DNA of 64,000 nt from CBDCCT01 sp965214995 (GCA_965214995.1 CBDCCT010000002.1:3472001-3536000), one strand, 5' to 3'; shown: positions 50,963 through 59,788, counted from the stretch's first letter. Translations and numbers: made by a program. The notes: generated by a model from the letters alone, not told the origin.

Positions 50963-52954
50963 TTGGGCGCGCCCTTGATTCGCGCCGTCCGCACCATCAC
51001 CACGTTGTTAACGCCGCGCGAGCGCCGCTACGTCCTCGCGCTGCTGCCCGCTTTGGCGCTGATGGCCTTGGTCGAGGCGCTGGGGGTCGCTTCCATCATG
51101 CCTTTTTTGGCGCTTTTGACCGATTCCGAGGCGGTGTTTAGCAGCGCCCCGCTGCACTGGCTTTACGACGCGCTCGGTTTCTCCTCGAGCGAGCGTTTTC
51201 TATTCTTTTTGGGGCTCGGCGCGCTCGCCGCGCTCGCGCTCAGCAACGCCTTTTCGGTTTTTATCCTGTGGCGCGTGAGCCGCCTCACCTGGATGCAAAA
51301 CCACCGCCTGTCGAGCCGCTTGATGGCGCGCTATCTGGCGCGTCCCTACCCGTTTTTCCTCAACCGCAACAGCGCCGAACTGGGCAAAAACATCCTGCTC
51401 GAGGCGTCGCAGGTGGTGACCGGGGTGCTCGTTCCGGGGATGTTGCTCGTCGCTAAAGGCTTTGTGACGCTGGCGCTCTTGGTGCTCTTGGTGCTCGTCG
51501 ACCCGCTGCTCACGCTGCTGGTGGCGACGGTGCTGGGCGGCGCGTACTTAGGGATATTCGTGCTGCTGCGGCGCAAGCTGAGCGCGCTCAGCGCGGAGCG
51601 CGTGGCCGTGGCGCGCGCGCGTTTTCAGAGCATCAGCGAGGCGTTCGGCGGCGTGAAAGAGGTCAAGATGATGGGGCGCGAGGGGGCGTTCTTTGGGCGC
51701 TTTTTTAGACCCTCCGAGCGCTTCTCAGAAATTTTGGTGACCGAGGCGGTGGTGAGTTTTGTACCCAAGTACGTGCTCGAGGTTTTCGCCTTTGGCGGCA
51801 TCTTGTTTATCTCGCTCTACCTGCTGGCGCAAGGCGACCTCGCGCAAGTGCTGCCCGTTATCGGCGTCTACGCCTTTGCCAGCTACCGCCTGATGCCCGC
51901 GCTCCAGCAAATTTTTGACGCGCTCACCAAGGTGCGGCTGTCGCTCGCGTCGCTCGAGCTGCTCCACCACGACCTGCACGGCTCGGAGGCCGCCGCCTGG
52001 GAGGAGGGTGTTTTCGAGACGAGCCACGCCGAAGCGGGCTTGGCGGTCGCGCACGACATTTGTTTGGAGCGCGTGACCTACAGCTACCCCGAGACGCCTC
52101 GAGCGAGTTTGCAAGACGTAACGCTGAGGATTCCCGCGCGCAGCTCGGTGGCGCTGGTGGGGCGCACGGGCGCGGGCAAAACCACCGCCGTGGACATCCT
52201 CTTGGGGCTCCTCAGCCCGCAAAGCGGCGCGCTGTTGGTGGACGGTCAGGTGGTCGCGGGGCCCTTGCTGCCCCGCTGGCGGCAAAGTATCGGCTACGTG
52301 CCGCAGCACATCTACTTAAGCGACGACAGCGTGGCGCGCAACATCGCTTTTGGCTTGGCCGAGCCCGACATGGACGCGGTCGAGCGCGCCGCGCGCACCG
52401 CTCACTTGCACGACTTTATCCAGGGGCTACCCGAGGGCTACGCCACGCTGGTGGGCGAGCGCGGCGTGCGGCTCTCGGGGGGCCAGCGCCAGCGCATCGG
52501 CATCGCCCGGGCGCTCTACCATGACCCCGCGGTGCTGGTGCTCGACGAGGCCACGAGCGCGCTCGACGGGCTCACCGAAGAGGGGGTGTTTAGGGCGTTG
52601 CAGCAGCTCTCGGGCAGCAAGACCCTCATCATGATCGCGCACCGGATGAGCACCGTGCGCGCCTGCGACAACGTGGTTTTGCTCGAGGCGGGGCGGATCA
52701 CGGCGCAAGGGAGTTTCGAGGCGCTGCTGCGCGGCAACGCGCACTTCCGGGCGCTGGCGCAGCTTCAGGACGGGGCGGAGCTTCAAGTCGGGGCGCTCCT
52801 TGACAATGTCCAAGACAGTATCCTCGGCAATGTCCGAGACGATGCTCAAGACAGTATTCAAAACAACGTCCAAGACGGGGGGGTCGAGCCGCCCGCGGCG
52901 GTGGCAAGCGGCAGCGCGTGGCGTCGGCCACAGAAAGAGAGACAAGGAGCATGA
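50963..52954 (+). CDS. ABC-type lipid-linked oligosaccharide flippase (PglK/MsbA-like)
   Basis: 663 residues. A six-helix membrane domain (about 25-310) and a nucleotide-binding domain with Walker A GRTGAGKTT, Q-loop GYVPQHIYLSDDSV, signature LSGGQRQRIGIARAL and Walker B VLVLDEATSALD. The membrane part LTWMQNHRLSSRL...YPFFLNRNSAEL resembles PglK, which flips lipid-linked heptasaccharide. The start is TTG 50963 (TTG 50975 possible). The end carries an AT-rich repeat tail. It overlaps the SDR gene as ATGA. Confidence 0.85.
   Translation: MGAPLIRAVRTITTLLTPRERRYVLALLPALALMALVEALGVASIMPFLALLTDSEAVFSSAPLHWLYDALGFSSSERFLFFLGLGALAALALSNAFSVFILWRVSRLTWMQNHRLSSRLMARYLARPYPFFLNRNSAELGKNILLEASQVVTGVLVPGMLLVAKGFVTLALLVLLVLVDPLLTLLVATVLGGAYLGIFVLLRRKLSALSAERVAVARARFQSISEAFGGVKEVKMMGREGAFFGRFFRPSERFSEILVTEAVVSFVPKYVLEVFAFGGILFISLYLLAQGDLAQVLPVIGVYAFASYRLMPALQQIFDALTKVRLSLASLELLHHDLHGSEAAAWEEGVFETSHAEAGLAVAHDICLERVTYSYPETPRASLQDVTLRIPARSSVALVGRTGAGKTTAVDILLGLLSPQSGALLVDGQVVAGPLLPRWRQSIGYVPQHIYLSDDSVARNIAFGLAEPDMDAVERAARTAHLHDFIQGLPEGYATLVGERGVRLSGGQRQRIGIARALYHDPAVLVLDEATSALDGLTEEGVFRALQQLSGSKTLIMIAHRMSTVRACDNVVLLEAGRITAQGSFEALLRGNAHFRALAQLQDGAELQVGALLDNVQDSILGNVRDDAQDSIQNNVQDGGVEPPAAVASGSAWRRPQKERQGA
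52799..52877 (+). repeat. AT-rich imperfect repeat tail at the 3' end of the flippase gene
   Basis: Units encoding DNVQDSI, GNVRDDAQDSI and QNNVQD follow one another after the nucleotide-binding domain. Codons GAC/AAT/GTC/CAA dominate, in contrast to the gene body. Confidence 0.75.
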
Positions 52955-53961
52955 AACGCGTTCTGGTCACGGGTGGCGCGGGGTATATCGGCTCGGTGTT
53001 GGTGCGCCAGCTTTTGGCGCAGGGCTACCTTGTGCGGGTGCTCGACTGTCTGCGCTTCGGGGGCGAGTCGCTCGCCGAGTTGGGGGGGCACCCCCACTTT
53101 GAGGTGGTGCGCGCCGACGTCCGCGACGCCGAGGCGGTGACGCGGGCGCTCGAGGGCGTCTGGGGCGTGGCGCATCTGGCGGCCATCGTGGGCGACCCGG
53201 CGTGCGCGCGCGAACCCGAACTCGCCAGAAGCGTCAACATCGCGGCCAGCCAGCAGCTCTATACGCTCGCCGAAGAGCAGGGGGTCGCGCGCTTCGTGTT
53301 CGCCTCGACCTGCTCGAACTACGGCAAGATGACTGGTCCCGACGTCTATCTCGACGAGACCTCGGCGCTCAGGCCGGTCTCGCTCTACGCCGAGGGCAAG
53401 GTGGCCGTGGAGCACTTTTTACTGACGCAGCCGCGCAGCCGCCGGAGCGCGCCCACCGCGCTCCGCTTCGCCACCGTCTACGGTTTGTCGCCGCGCCCCC
53501 GCTTCGACCTCACCGTCAACGAATTTACCAAGGAGGTGGCGCTCGGGCGGGAGTTGGTCGTTTTTGGCGAGCAGTTCTGGCGGCCTTACTGCCACGTGCA
53601 GGACTTGGCGCGTTCGGTCGTGGTCGCGCTCGAGGCTCCCGCCGAACGCGTCGCCTTCGAGGTCTTTAACGTGGGCGACAGCCGCGAGAACTACCGGAAA
53701 GGTGACCTGGTGGCGCTCATCGAACGCGCCATCCCGGCGGCGCGGGTGCGCTACGTCGCGCGCAGCGAAGACCCACGCGACTACCGCGTGAGTTTCAGCA
53801 AGATTCAGGAGCGGCTCGGCTTTCGCATCACCCGCACGGTGTTTGATGGCATTCTCGAGGTCAAGCGGGTGCTCGAGACGGGGCTCCTTTCGAACCCCGA
53901 CGACCCCAAGTACCTCAACGTTCAACCCAACAGCGCCGCCCCCGTCCAGGCGGGCGTCTGA
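52951..53961 (+). CDS. NAD-dependent epimerase/dehydratase (extended SDR), second copy
   Basis: 336 residues, clearly homologous over the full length to the protein at 10616-11614: VTGGAGYIGSVLVRQLL, HLAAIVGDPACAREPELARSVN, FASTCSNYGKM and the catalytic SLYAEGK. Many silent and replacement differences show that the duplication is not recent. ATG 52951 lies in an ATGA overlap with the flippase gene, and the stop overlaps the next ATG by 1 nt. It heads the decayed second nonulosonate module but appears intact. Confidence 0.86.
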   Translation: MKRVLVTGGAGYIGSVLVRQLLAQGYLVRVLDCLRFGGESLAELGGHPHFEVVRADVRDAEAVTRALEGVWGVAHLAAIVGDPACAREPELARSVNIAASQQLYTLAEEQGVARFVFASTCSNYGKMTGPDVYLDETSALRPVSLYAEGKVAVEHFLLTQPRSRRSAPTALRFATVYGLSPRPRFDLTVNEFTKEVALGRELVVFGEQFWRPYCHVQDLARSVVVALEAPAERVAFEVFNVGDSRENYRKGDLVALIERAIPAARVRYVARSEDPRDYRVSFSKIQERLGFRITRTVFDGILEVKRVLETGLLSNPDDPKYLNVQPNSAAPVQAGV

Positions 53962-54383
53962 TGGACGCGGGCGCGCTGCTGGCGCGTGTGCGGCGCGTGG
54001 TCGGCGAGAAGGGCGCGGTCTCGCTGCACGAGCCGACCCTCCCCGAACACGCCTGGGACTACGTCAAGACGTGTTCGGACACCGGCTGGGTGTCCTCGGC
54101 GGGCGCGTACGTCGAGCGTTTCGAGCGGCGCTTGGCCGACCTGAGCGGCGCGCTCACCCCGCTGTTCGAGGCGCGGCTCGCGCAGCGCAGCCAGGATTTG
54201 CCCCCGCTCTACTGCCCGAGCGGGGCCGTCTGGTGGGCGCGCGAGAGCGCGCTGCGGCGCGAAAGGACGTTTCACTTAGCGGGCCGCCGCGGCTCCGAGC
54301 TGCCCTGGCAGCGCGCTCTGGACATTAACGACGAAGCGGACTTTGCGCTGGCCGAAACCCTGGTGGCGCGGGTGGTAGGGTAA
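53961..54383 (+). pseudogene. In-frame deletion chimera of aminotransferase and cytidylyltransferase
   Basis: 140 codons. Residues 1-64 match the first 64 residues of the aminotransferase at 11604 (SLHEP, SDTGWVSSAG, FERRLADLSG). From residue 65 the sequence matches the last part of the cytidylyltransferase at 12815 (LTPLFEARLAQRSQDL, LYCPSGAVWW, LPWQRALDI). Relative to the first module about 1.49 kb is missing (equivalent to 11797-13288), and the reading frame is preserved across the junction. Both catalytic centres are lost, so it is called a pseudogene, though the fused product could be made. Confidence 0.85.
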
Positions 54384-55301
54384 GTGCGCACCGCGCTCTA
54401 CAGCGTCATCCACGCGGGCACGCTGCCCTTTGTCGCCGCCTGGTACCGCAGCGTGCAGGCGCAGACCGACCGCGCCTTTGACCTGTGGCTGAGCCTCGAC
54501 GGCGTCTCGCCGCAGGGCGTACAGCGGGCCGCCGCCGCGAAGGTGGACGCGACGTGGCGCTTGGCCGAGGTCGGCGCGACGCCCGCGAGCTTGCGCAGCC
54601 GCGCGCTGAGCGACATCGTCGGGCGCTACGACGCCGTGGTGTTCGTCGACAGCGACGACCTGCTCCACCCCGAGCGCGTCGCCGCCGCCAAAGCGGGGCT
54701 TGCGTGTAGCGACCTCTACGGCTGCGCCATGCAGTTCATCGACGTTTCGGGTCGCCCGCTCGCTGGCCTCTTCGAGCCTGCACCGAGCGAGGCCGAGCGG
54801 TGGGGTGACGGCGTGTTGTGGGAGGCGCTGCTGCCCTACCGAAACGTTTTCGGCATGAGCAACACCGCCTACCGCGCAAGCACCCTGGCGCGCGTCTTGC
54901 CGCTGCCCGTCGACACCGCCCTGGTCGACTGGTTCGTGGCGACGTGCGCGTGGCTTGACGGGGCGCGGCTCACGTTCGACCCCTACCCCTACGTGGCCTA
55001 CCGGCAGCACCGCGCCAACACCGCGCGCGTCATCCCCCCCTACACCGCCGCGTACCTCGCCAAAGCGACCGACTACGTGCTGACGCACCACCGCGCCGTG
55101 CTGGACGCCGCGCCTCCTTGCGCCGCGCGCGCGCGCACCGAAGCGCGCTGTGAGAGCGTGCGGCGCTTTGCGGCGGCGACCGCGCGGCCCGAAACGTCGG
55201 CGCGTTACTTGGCGGCGCTCAACCGCGCCAAACCCGTGTTCACTTGGTGGGAGGTCGTGGCCTACCCACCCCTGGAGGCCATATGGACCCGTTCAGCCTA
55301 G
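54384..55301 (+). CDS. Glycosyltransferase-like protein of the nonulosonate module, second copy
   Basis: 305 residues, homologous to the protein at 13509-14414 along its length: RTALYSVIHAG, WLSLDGVSPQGV, VFVDSDDLLHPE (DXD-like), NTAYRAS and AYRQHRANTARVIPPY. It is intact although its neighbours are broken, so it may still be used, or the decay may be recent. GTG 54384 starts directly after the chimera stop. The 3' end overlaps the neuB stub. Confidence 0.68.
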   Translation: MRTALYSVIHAGTLPFVAAWYRSVQAQTDRAFDLWLSLDGVSPQGVQRAAAAKVDATWRLAEVGATPASLRSRALSDIVGRYDAVVFVDSDDLLHPERVAAAKAGLACSDLYGCAMQFIDVSGRPLAGLFEPAPSEAERWGDGVLWEALLPYRNVFGMSNTAYRASTLARVLPLPVDTALVDWFVATCAWLDGARLTFDPYPYVAYRQHRANTARVIPPYTAAYLAKATDYVLTHHRAVLDAAPPCAARARTEARCESVRRFAAATARPETSARYLAALNRAKPVFTWWEVVAYPPLEAIWTRSA

Positions 55302-55412
55302 CGGCTCGCCCGGTCCGACCGGGCGAGCCCCCGTAGCTCATCGCCGAAATCGGCTCGAACCATGACGGCGACCTCGAGCGCTGCAAAGCGCTGGTCAGCG
55401 CGGCCCAAGAGG
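55283..55412 (+). pseudogene. neuB: neuB 5' remnant with internal stop
   Basis: ATG 55283 lies at the same place relative to the glycosyltransferase gene as ATG 14396 in the first module. The reading continues MDPFSLAARPVRPGEPP, then a TAG at 55334-55336 where the intact gene has TAC (Tyr18). After it LIAEIGSNHDGD still matches NeuB. Homology stops near 55412, so the rest of the gene is deleted. Confidence 0.88.
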
Positions 55413-55477
55413 CAGAAAGCCTTGTTCCGAACACACCCCGTGATTCGCTGAGGCTGCAACGACTAACCAGCAAGACT

Positions 55478-56506
55478 TTATAGAAGCACCCGCCGCACCG
55501 CCTCCAGAACGCGCCGGGCGTCGGGGCGGTAGTGGTGCTCGACCGAAGAGAAGGGCGGATAAGGCGCGTCCCAGCCCGCCACGCGGAGGACGGGGGCCTC
55601 GAGGCTAAAGAGCGCCTCGTCGGCGATGCGCGCCGCCACCTCCGCGCCGAAGCCGCCGCCGCGTTTGGCCTCGTAGACGACGACGGCGCGGCCCGTTTTG
55701 CGCACCGACTCTAAGACCGTCTCCTCGTCGAGCGGGACGAGGGTTTCTAGGTCGATGACCTCAAGCCCCACCCCCTCCTTCGCCGCCACCTCCGCCGCCT
55801 TGAGACAGACCTCCACCATGCCGCCGTAGCAGAAAAGACTCACCGCGTCACCCTCGCGGACCACGCGCGCCTTGCCGATGGGGTGGGTGTAGTGGCCCCC
55901 CGGGACCTCGGCCTTGAGCGAGCGGTAGAGCTTGATGGCCTCCAGGAAAAAGACCGGGTCGGGGTCGTCAATCGCGGCTAACAGGAGGCCCTTGGCGCGT
56001 TCGGGGTGCGACGGGATGACCACCTTGACGCCGGGCACGTGCGCCAAGAAGCCCTCGGGCGAGTCCGCGTGCTGCTCGGGCGTGTGGACGCCGCCGCCGT
56101 AGGGGGCGCGGATGACCATTGGAATCGAGAAGCGCCCCCGCGTGCGGTGGCGGTAGCGGCCTAAGTGCGACAGGATTTGGTCAAAGGCCGGGTAGAGAAA
56201 GCCCGCGAACTGGATTTCGGCCACGGGCCGCATCCCCGCGAGCGCCAGGCCGATGCCGTAACCTACAATGCCCGCCTCGGCCAAGGGCGTGTCGTACACG
56301 CGCTCCTCGCCGTATTTGGTTTGTAACGCGTCGGTTGCGCGGAACACGCCGCCCATGCGCCCCACGTCCTCGCCGAAAACGAGCACCCTTGGGTCGCGCT
56401 CCAAGGCGATGTCCAGAGCGTCGTTGATGGCCTGAACCATGTTCATGGTTTTCGCGCCGCCCTTCTCAACGCTTCCGGCCTCCCTCTTACCTTTAACGCT
56501 GGTCAT
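55478..56506 (-). CDS. 2-oxoacid dehydrogenase E1 component, beta subunit
   Basis: 342 residues. NMVQAINDALDIAL, VFGEDVGRMGGVFRAT, TPLAEAGIVGYGIGLA, QFAGFLYPAFDQI and the late DLETLVPLD segment are typical of E1 beta of pyruvate or branched-chain 2-oxoacid dehydrogenases. It forms the thiamine-diphosphate site with the alpha subunit encoded just upstream (14-nt overlap). No E2 or E3 gene is in the window, so the substrate cannot be settled. Confidence 0.88.
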   Translation of the reverse strand: MTSVKGKREAGSVEKGGAKTMNMVQAINDALDIALERDPRVLVFGEDVGRMGGVFRATDALQTKYGEERVYDTPLAEAGIVGYGIGLALAGMRPVAEIQFAGFLYPAFDQILSHLGRYRHRTRGRFSIPMVIRAPYGGGVHTPEQHADSPEGFLAHVPGVKVVIPSHPERAKGLLLAAIDDPDPVFFLEAIKLYRSLKAEVPGGHYTHPIGKARVVREGDAVSLFCYGGMVEVCLKAAEVAAKEGVGLEVIDLETLVPLDEETVLESVRKTGRAVVVYEAKRGGGFGAEVAARIADEALFSLEAPVLRVAGWDAPYPPFSSVEHHYRPDARRVLEAVRRVLL

Positions 56507-57524
56507 GAAGCGCCTCCCACGCCCCCTGCTGGTCGGGCGTCATCTCGGCGAACACGTGCTCGACGATTTCCCAGGGTTTGGGGTCGGGTGCTTGGTCAGC
56601 TTTTTTCACGGCGGCCTCGAGTTCCCCCTTAAGCTCGCCCAACAGCGCCTCCTCCTTGGCGTCGTCCCACAGGTTGAGGCTGGCAAGCGCCTTGCGCATC
56701 CGCCCCACCGGCTCGCGCCCGACCCACTCCTTCGTCTCCGCCTCGTCGCGGTAGCGGCTCGGGTCGTCCGAAGTGGTGTGCGGGGCGATGCGGTAGGTGA
56801 CGGCCTCGATTAAGGTCGGCCCCTCTCCCGCCCGCGCCCTCTCCACCGCCTCCTTCGCCGTCTGCCACACCGCCACCAAGTCGTTACCGTCCACCAAAGC
56901 GCCGGGCATCCCGTAGCCCTTGGCTTTGTCGGCAATCCGCTCGACGCGCATCTGCTTGTGCGTCGGCACCGAGATGGCCCAGCCGTTGTTCTGCACGACG
57001 AACACGACGGGCGCTTGGTAGACCGCGGCGAAATTCAGCGCCTCGTGAAAGTCGCCCTCGGAGGTGCCCCCGTCGCCGATAAAGGCGGCCACCACCCAGT
57101 TTTCACCCTGAAGGGTGCCAGCGTGCGCCACCCCCACCGCCTGCGGGAGCTGCGTGGCGATGGGGATGTAAAAGGGCAGGATGCGTAAACCTTCTGGAAA
57201 GCGCCAGCCCGCCGGGTGCGCCCGCCAGTAGAGGATGAGATAATCCAAGGGCAGCCCGTGAACGAGCGCCGCGGCGCTCTCGCGGTAGGACGGCACCAAC
57301 CAGTCGGTTTTCTCAAGCGCCAGCATCGCCCCCACCTGCGCCGCCTCCTGACCGCGGAAGGGCGGGTAGACGCCCAGCTTGCCCTGCCGCTGCAAGACCT
57401 CGGCGCGCTCGTCGAAAAAGCGGGCGCGGCGGAGCGCGCGGTAACCGCTAAGCAGCGCCCCCTCATCAAAGGGCAACTCCTTTAGGGGCGCGCCCTCGTC
57501 ACTCAGATACTGAACCATCTCCAT
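56493..57524 (-). CDS. 2-oxoacid dehydrogenase E1 component, alpha subunit
   Basis: 343 residues. PPFRGQEAAQVGAMLAL, VPSYRE and the thiamine-diphosphate motif GDGGTSEGDFHEALNFAAVYQAPVVFVVQNN are present; RIAPHTTSDDPSRYR follows. The ATG at 57524, preceded by GGGAGG, is preferred over upstream in-frame codons. With the beta subunit it decarboxylates a 2-oxoacid (pyruvate or branched-chain). Confidence 0.88.
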   Translation of the reverse strand: MEMVQYLSDEGAPLKELPFDEGALLSGYRALRRARFFDERAEVLQRQGKLGVYPPFRGQEAAQVGAMLALEKTDWLVPSYRESAAALVHGLPLDYLILYWRAHPAGWRFPEGLRILPFYIPIATQLPQAVGVAHAGTLQGENWVVAAFIGDGGTSEGDFHEALNFAAVYQAPVVFVVQNNGWAISVPTHKQMRVERIADKAKGYGMPGALVDGNDLVAVWQTAKEAVERARAGEGPTLIEAVTYRIAPHTTSDDPSRYRDEAETKEWVGREPVGRMRKALASLNLWDDAKEEALLGELKGELEAAVKKADQAPDPKPWEIVEHVFAEMTPDQQGAWEALHDQR

Positions 57525-57708
57525 TGTGCCTCCCTTGGTAAACATCCCATTGCTGCGTCCTTCTCGTCTCTTGCAATGTAACACTCGAGAACTCAAAAGT
57601 CGTGAGGTGTACTTCCGTTCGCAAAGCAAATTTTTTGAGAACCATTTTCAACTTGAGTAGCCGTACCCTCTGGATTGGCACAAGGTAAAGTCTCTGTAGG
57701 AGGCTCTT

Positions 57709-58329
57709 ATGACGGACCCCTCGACCTTCGCCGTTTTCTTCGTCGCCGCCCTCACGCTGGCCGTCATCCCCGGTCCGGGGATGCTTTACGTGCTCGCCCG
57801 CACCTTGCGCGGCGGCAGGCGGGAGGGTGTCTTGTCAACGCTCGGAACGGGCGTCGCCGGGTTGCTGCACACCCTCGCCGCCGCCTTGGGTATTTCGGCC
57901 ATCCTCGCCACCTCGGCCTTGGCTTTCGCCGTCGTGAAATGGTTGGGCGTCGCATACCTTATTTATCTCGGCGTGAAAACCCTTTTAGAAAAGGGTAGCT
58001 TTGGTGACGACATCGACCTTACGCACGTCCCAAGTCGGGGCGCGTTTCGTCAAGGTATCGTCGCCGAAGTTCTCAACCCTAAAACCGCACTTTTCTTTCT
58101 TGCTTTCATTCCACAGTTTGTCAACCCCGACGGCAATGTGTTTTGGCAGTTCGTGATGCTTGGCGTCATCACAACCTCCCTGACCAGCGGGGTCGATTTG
58201 GTCGTCGCGTTCGGGGCGGGTCCGCTTCAAAACGTGTTGAAACGCAGCCGCCGTTTGCAGCGCGTCCAGCGTGTGGGTTCTGGTGGTTTGTTGATTGGGC
58301 TTGGTATGTATGTGGCGGTTGATAAATAA
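57709..58329 (+). CDS. LysE/RhtB-family amino-acid exporter
   Basis: 206 residues with about six hydrophobic segments. TLAVIPGPGMLYVLARTLRGGRREGVLSTLG is the LysE/RhtB signature, followed by LGVAYLIYLGVKTL and LNPKTALFFLAFIPQFV. It exports amino acids or related small molecules. AGGAGG lies 5 nt before ATG 57709. The convergent AT-rich gene begins 17 nt downstream of its stop. Confidence 0.87.
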   Translation: MTDPSTFAVFFVAALTLAVIPGPGMLYVLARTLRGGRREGVLSTLGTGVAGLLHTLAAALGISAILATSALAFAVVKWLGVAYLIYLGVKTLLEKGSFGDDIDLTHVPSRGAFRQGIVAEVLNPKTALFFLAFIPQFVNPDGNVFWQFVMLGVITTSLTSGVDLVVAFGAGPLQNVLKRSRRLQRVQRVGSGGLLIGLGMYVAVDK

Positions 58330-58346
58330 GGGGGGCTCGAGCAACT

Positions 58347-59669
58347 TTAAGCAGATGTTGTCCAATAATCATATTCGCTTTTACCACTGGTTGGGATGGA
58401 CGCTGGGTCAATGCACTTAGTTAGTATCTTTTGGAACTGTTTTTTGCATCGCTGATGGGTTCTAATCCTTCGTCCGAGATTAGTTTGTCCTTTGGCAAGC
58501 TTGAGGACTATTGCCAACTCTTGTGGTGAGAAGCTGCTTATCATCGCACAGTAATCATCAAATGCCGCGTCAGACACACCGTACTGATTACCAACAGCAC
58601 ATAGCATCACTGCTGACACATACTCCTGTCGGCAAGAAGATGGTACGGCTATCTGTGCTGTTATCTCTCGAAGCCTCGCAGCAAATGGAGGTTCATTGTA
58701 AAAATTGTACATCGCCAAATGTACAGACATAAGTTTTGAACAGGCTTTTGAAACAACTGTGTGATGTTCTGCATCACTAAGAAGCATCATTAAGTCCAAC
58801 TTCTCAAAAAAATCTCGTGATGCGACTTGTTGACCAGATTTTCCACCAGCAACGTAATCAGAGTGCCGATTGAGCAGTTGAGAACGAGTTTTTGGCGAAA
58901 AGTGTGACGAAGACTCCTTGCAAACGTCTAAAGCATTTAAACGTGATTCTTCTGAGGAGCTAGCATCACAGTAGATTCCGTGCAAACTGGAGAAGATAAG
59001 ATTACGTTGTGCATCATGAGTGTTCGTAATACGGTTACACCATTCTCTAGTCTGTTCGGAAGAAAATCTTGCTGTTTTGAGGCTGCTAATCAATGCCCTA
59101 GTATCAACACCTGTTGGATTTGAGGTTTCGGAAAGAGCGTACTTCGCACATCTTTTCAGAAAAACGATGAATTCGTCATCATCCACCGTACCCATCGGTG
59201 GATGTGCCGTAGAAAAATTGTTTCTTGTATCTCTACATTGGTCTAAAAAGAAAAAAGCATCTTCGCTAATCAAATTTAGCTTGAGGCAGAGGTTAAGCAA
59301 ATCAGAATCTTGAAGGTCGTTGAGTTTGTCTTCATCGAAATCCTTATTTGTGAACTGCTCAACAACATTTAGACCAAATCTACGAATTTTATTCCTAAGC
59401 TCAAGAATTGCAGAGTTCCAAACATAATTGATAGCCGCATCAAACAACCCTGCTGCTACTGCTACGCACATCCGCGCATGATGCTCGCTTCTAATCTCAA
59501 CCGGGATTTGGTTAAGTAGTCTCGGAAGCTCTGACCATGCGTGAGCAATTTCCTCATCTGATGCAAGAATTTCACGAGGAACACCTAAAGCTTGGGTGAG
59601 CTGAGCTAGGGCGGAAGAAGTTGCAGAAACAATTTCTGGTAGCTCGACTTTAGACAACTCAGTGCTCAT
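58347..59669 (-). CDS. AT-rich HEPN-like protein of unknown function
   Basis: 440 residues, nearly all predicted helical. Residues 149-156 read RNNFSTAH in a DTRNNFSTAHPP context, which fits the R-x(4-6)-H motif of HEPN ribonuclease/toxin folds (Arg149, His156). The remaining 280 residues match nothing I know. Base composition is far less GC-rich than in its neighbours and CTCGAG is absent, so it looks acquired. It stands alone and is convergent to lysE. ATG 59669 is preferred (TATGCT box upstream); ATG 59690 is possible. Confidence 0.6.
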   Translation of the reverse strand: MSTELSKVELPEIVSATSSALAQLTQALGVPREILASDEEIAHAWSELPRLLNQIPVEIRSEHHARMCVAVAAGLFDAAINYVWNSAILELRNKIRRFGLNVVEQFTNKDFDEDKLNDLQDSDLLNLCLKLNLISEDAFFFLDQCRDTRNNFSTAHPPMGTVDDDEFIVFLKRCAKYALSETSNPTGVDTRALISSLKTARFSSEQTREWCNRITNTHDAQRNLIFSSLHGIYCDASSSEESRLNALDVCKESSSHFSPKTRSQLLNRHSDYVAGGKSGQQVASRDFFEKLDLMMLLSDAEHHTVVSKACSKLMSVHLAMYNFYNEPPFAARLREITAQIAVPSSCRQEYVSAVMLCAVGNQYGVSDAAFDDYCAMISSFSPQELAIVLKLAKGQTNLGRRIRTHQRCKKQFQKILTKCIDPASIPTSGKSEYDYWTTSA

Positions 59670-59756
59670 AAAATTACGGTAGGGTAGCATACAAAAGAAG
59701 AGGCTGTAAACAAAAATGAGGAGCTTTTTTCTACAAATTCTACTCTACATGTTTGC

Positions 59757-59781
59757 CTAACGAGCGTTCGTTTGTTATACT
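59757..59781 (+). promoter_or_regulatory. PaaR-type operator and -10 box upstream of paaR
   Basis: CTAACGAGCGTTCG at 59757-59770 fits the pattern CNAACGNNCGTTNG, which I recall as the consensus for the phenylacetyl-CoA-responsive TetR repressor PaaR of Thermus. TATACT (59776-59781), one mismatch from TATAAT, follows after 5 bp, and the start codon is 7 nt further. Repressor binding would block this promoter. Confidence 0.65.
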
Positions 59782-59788
59782 AGAGCCA

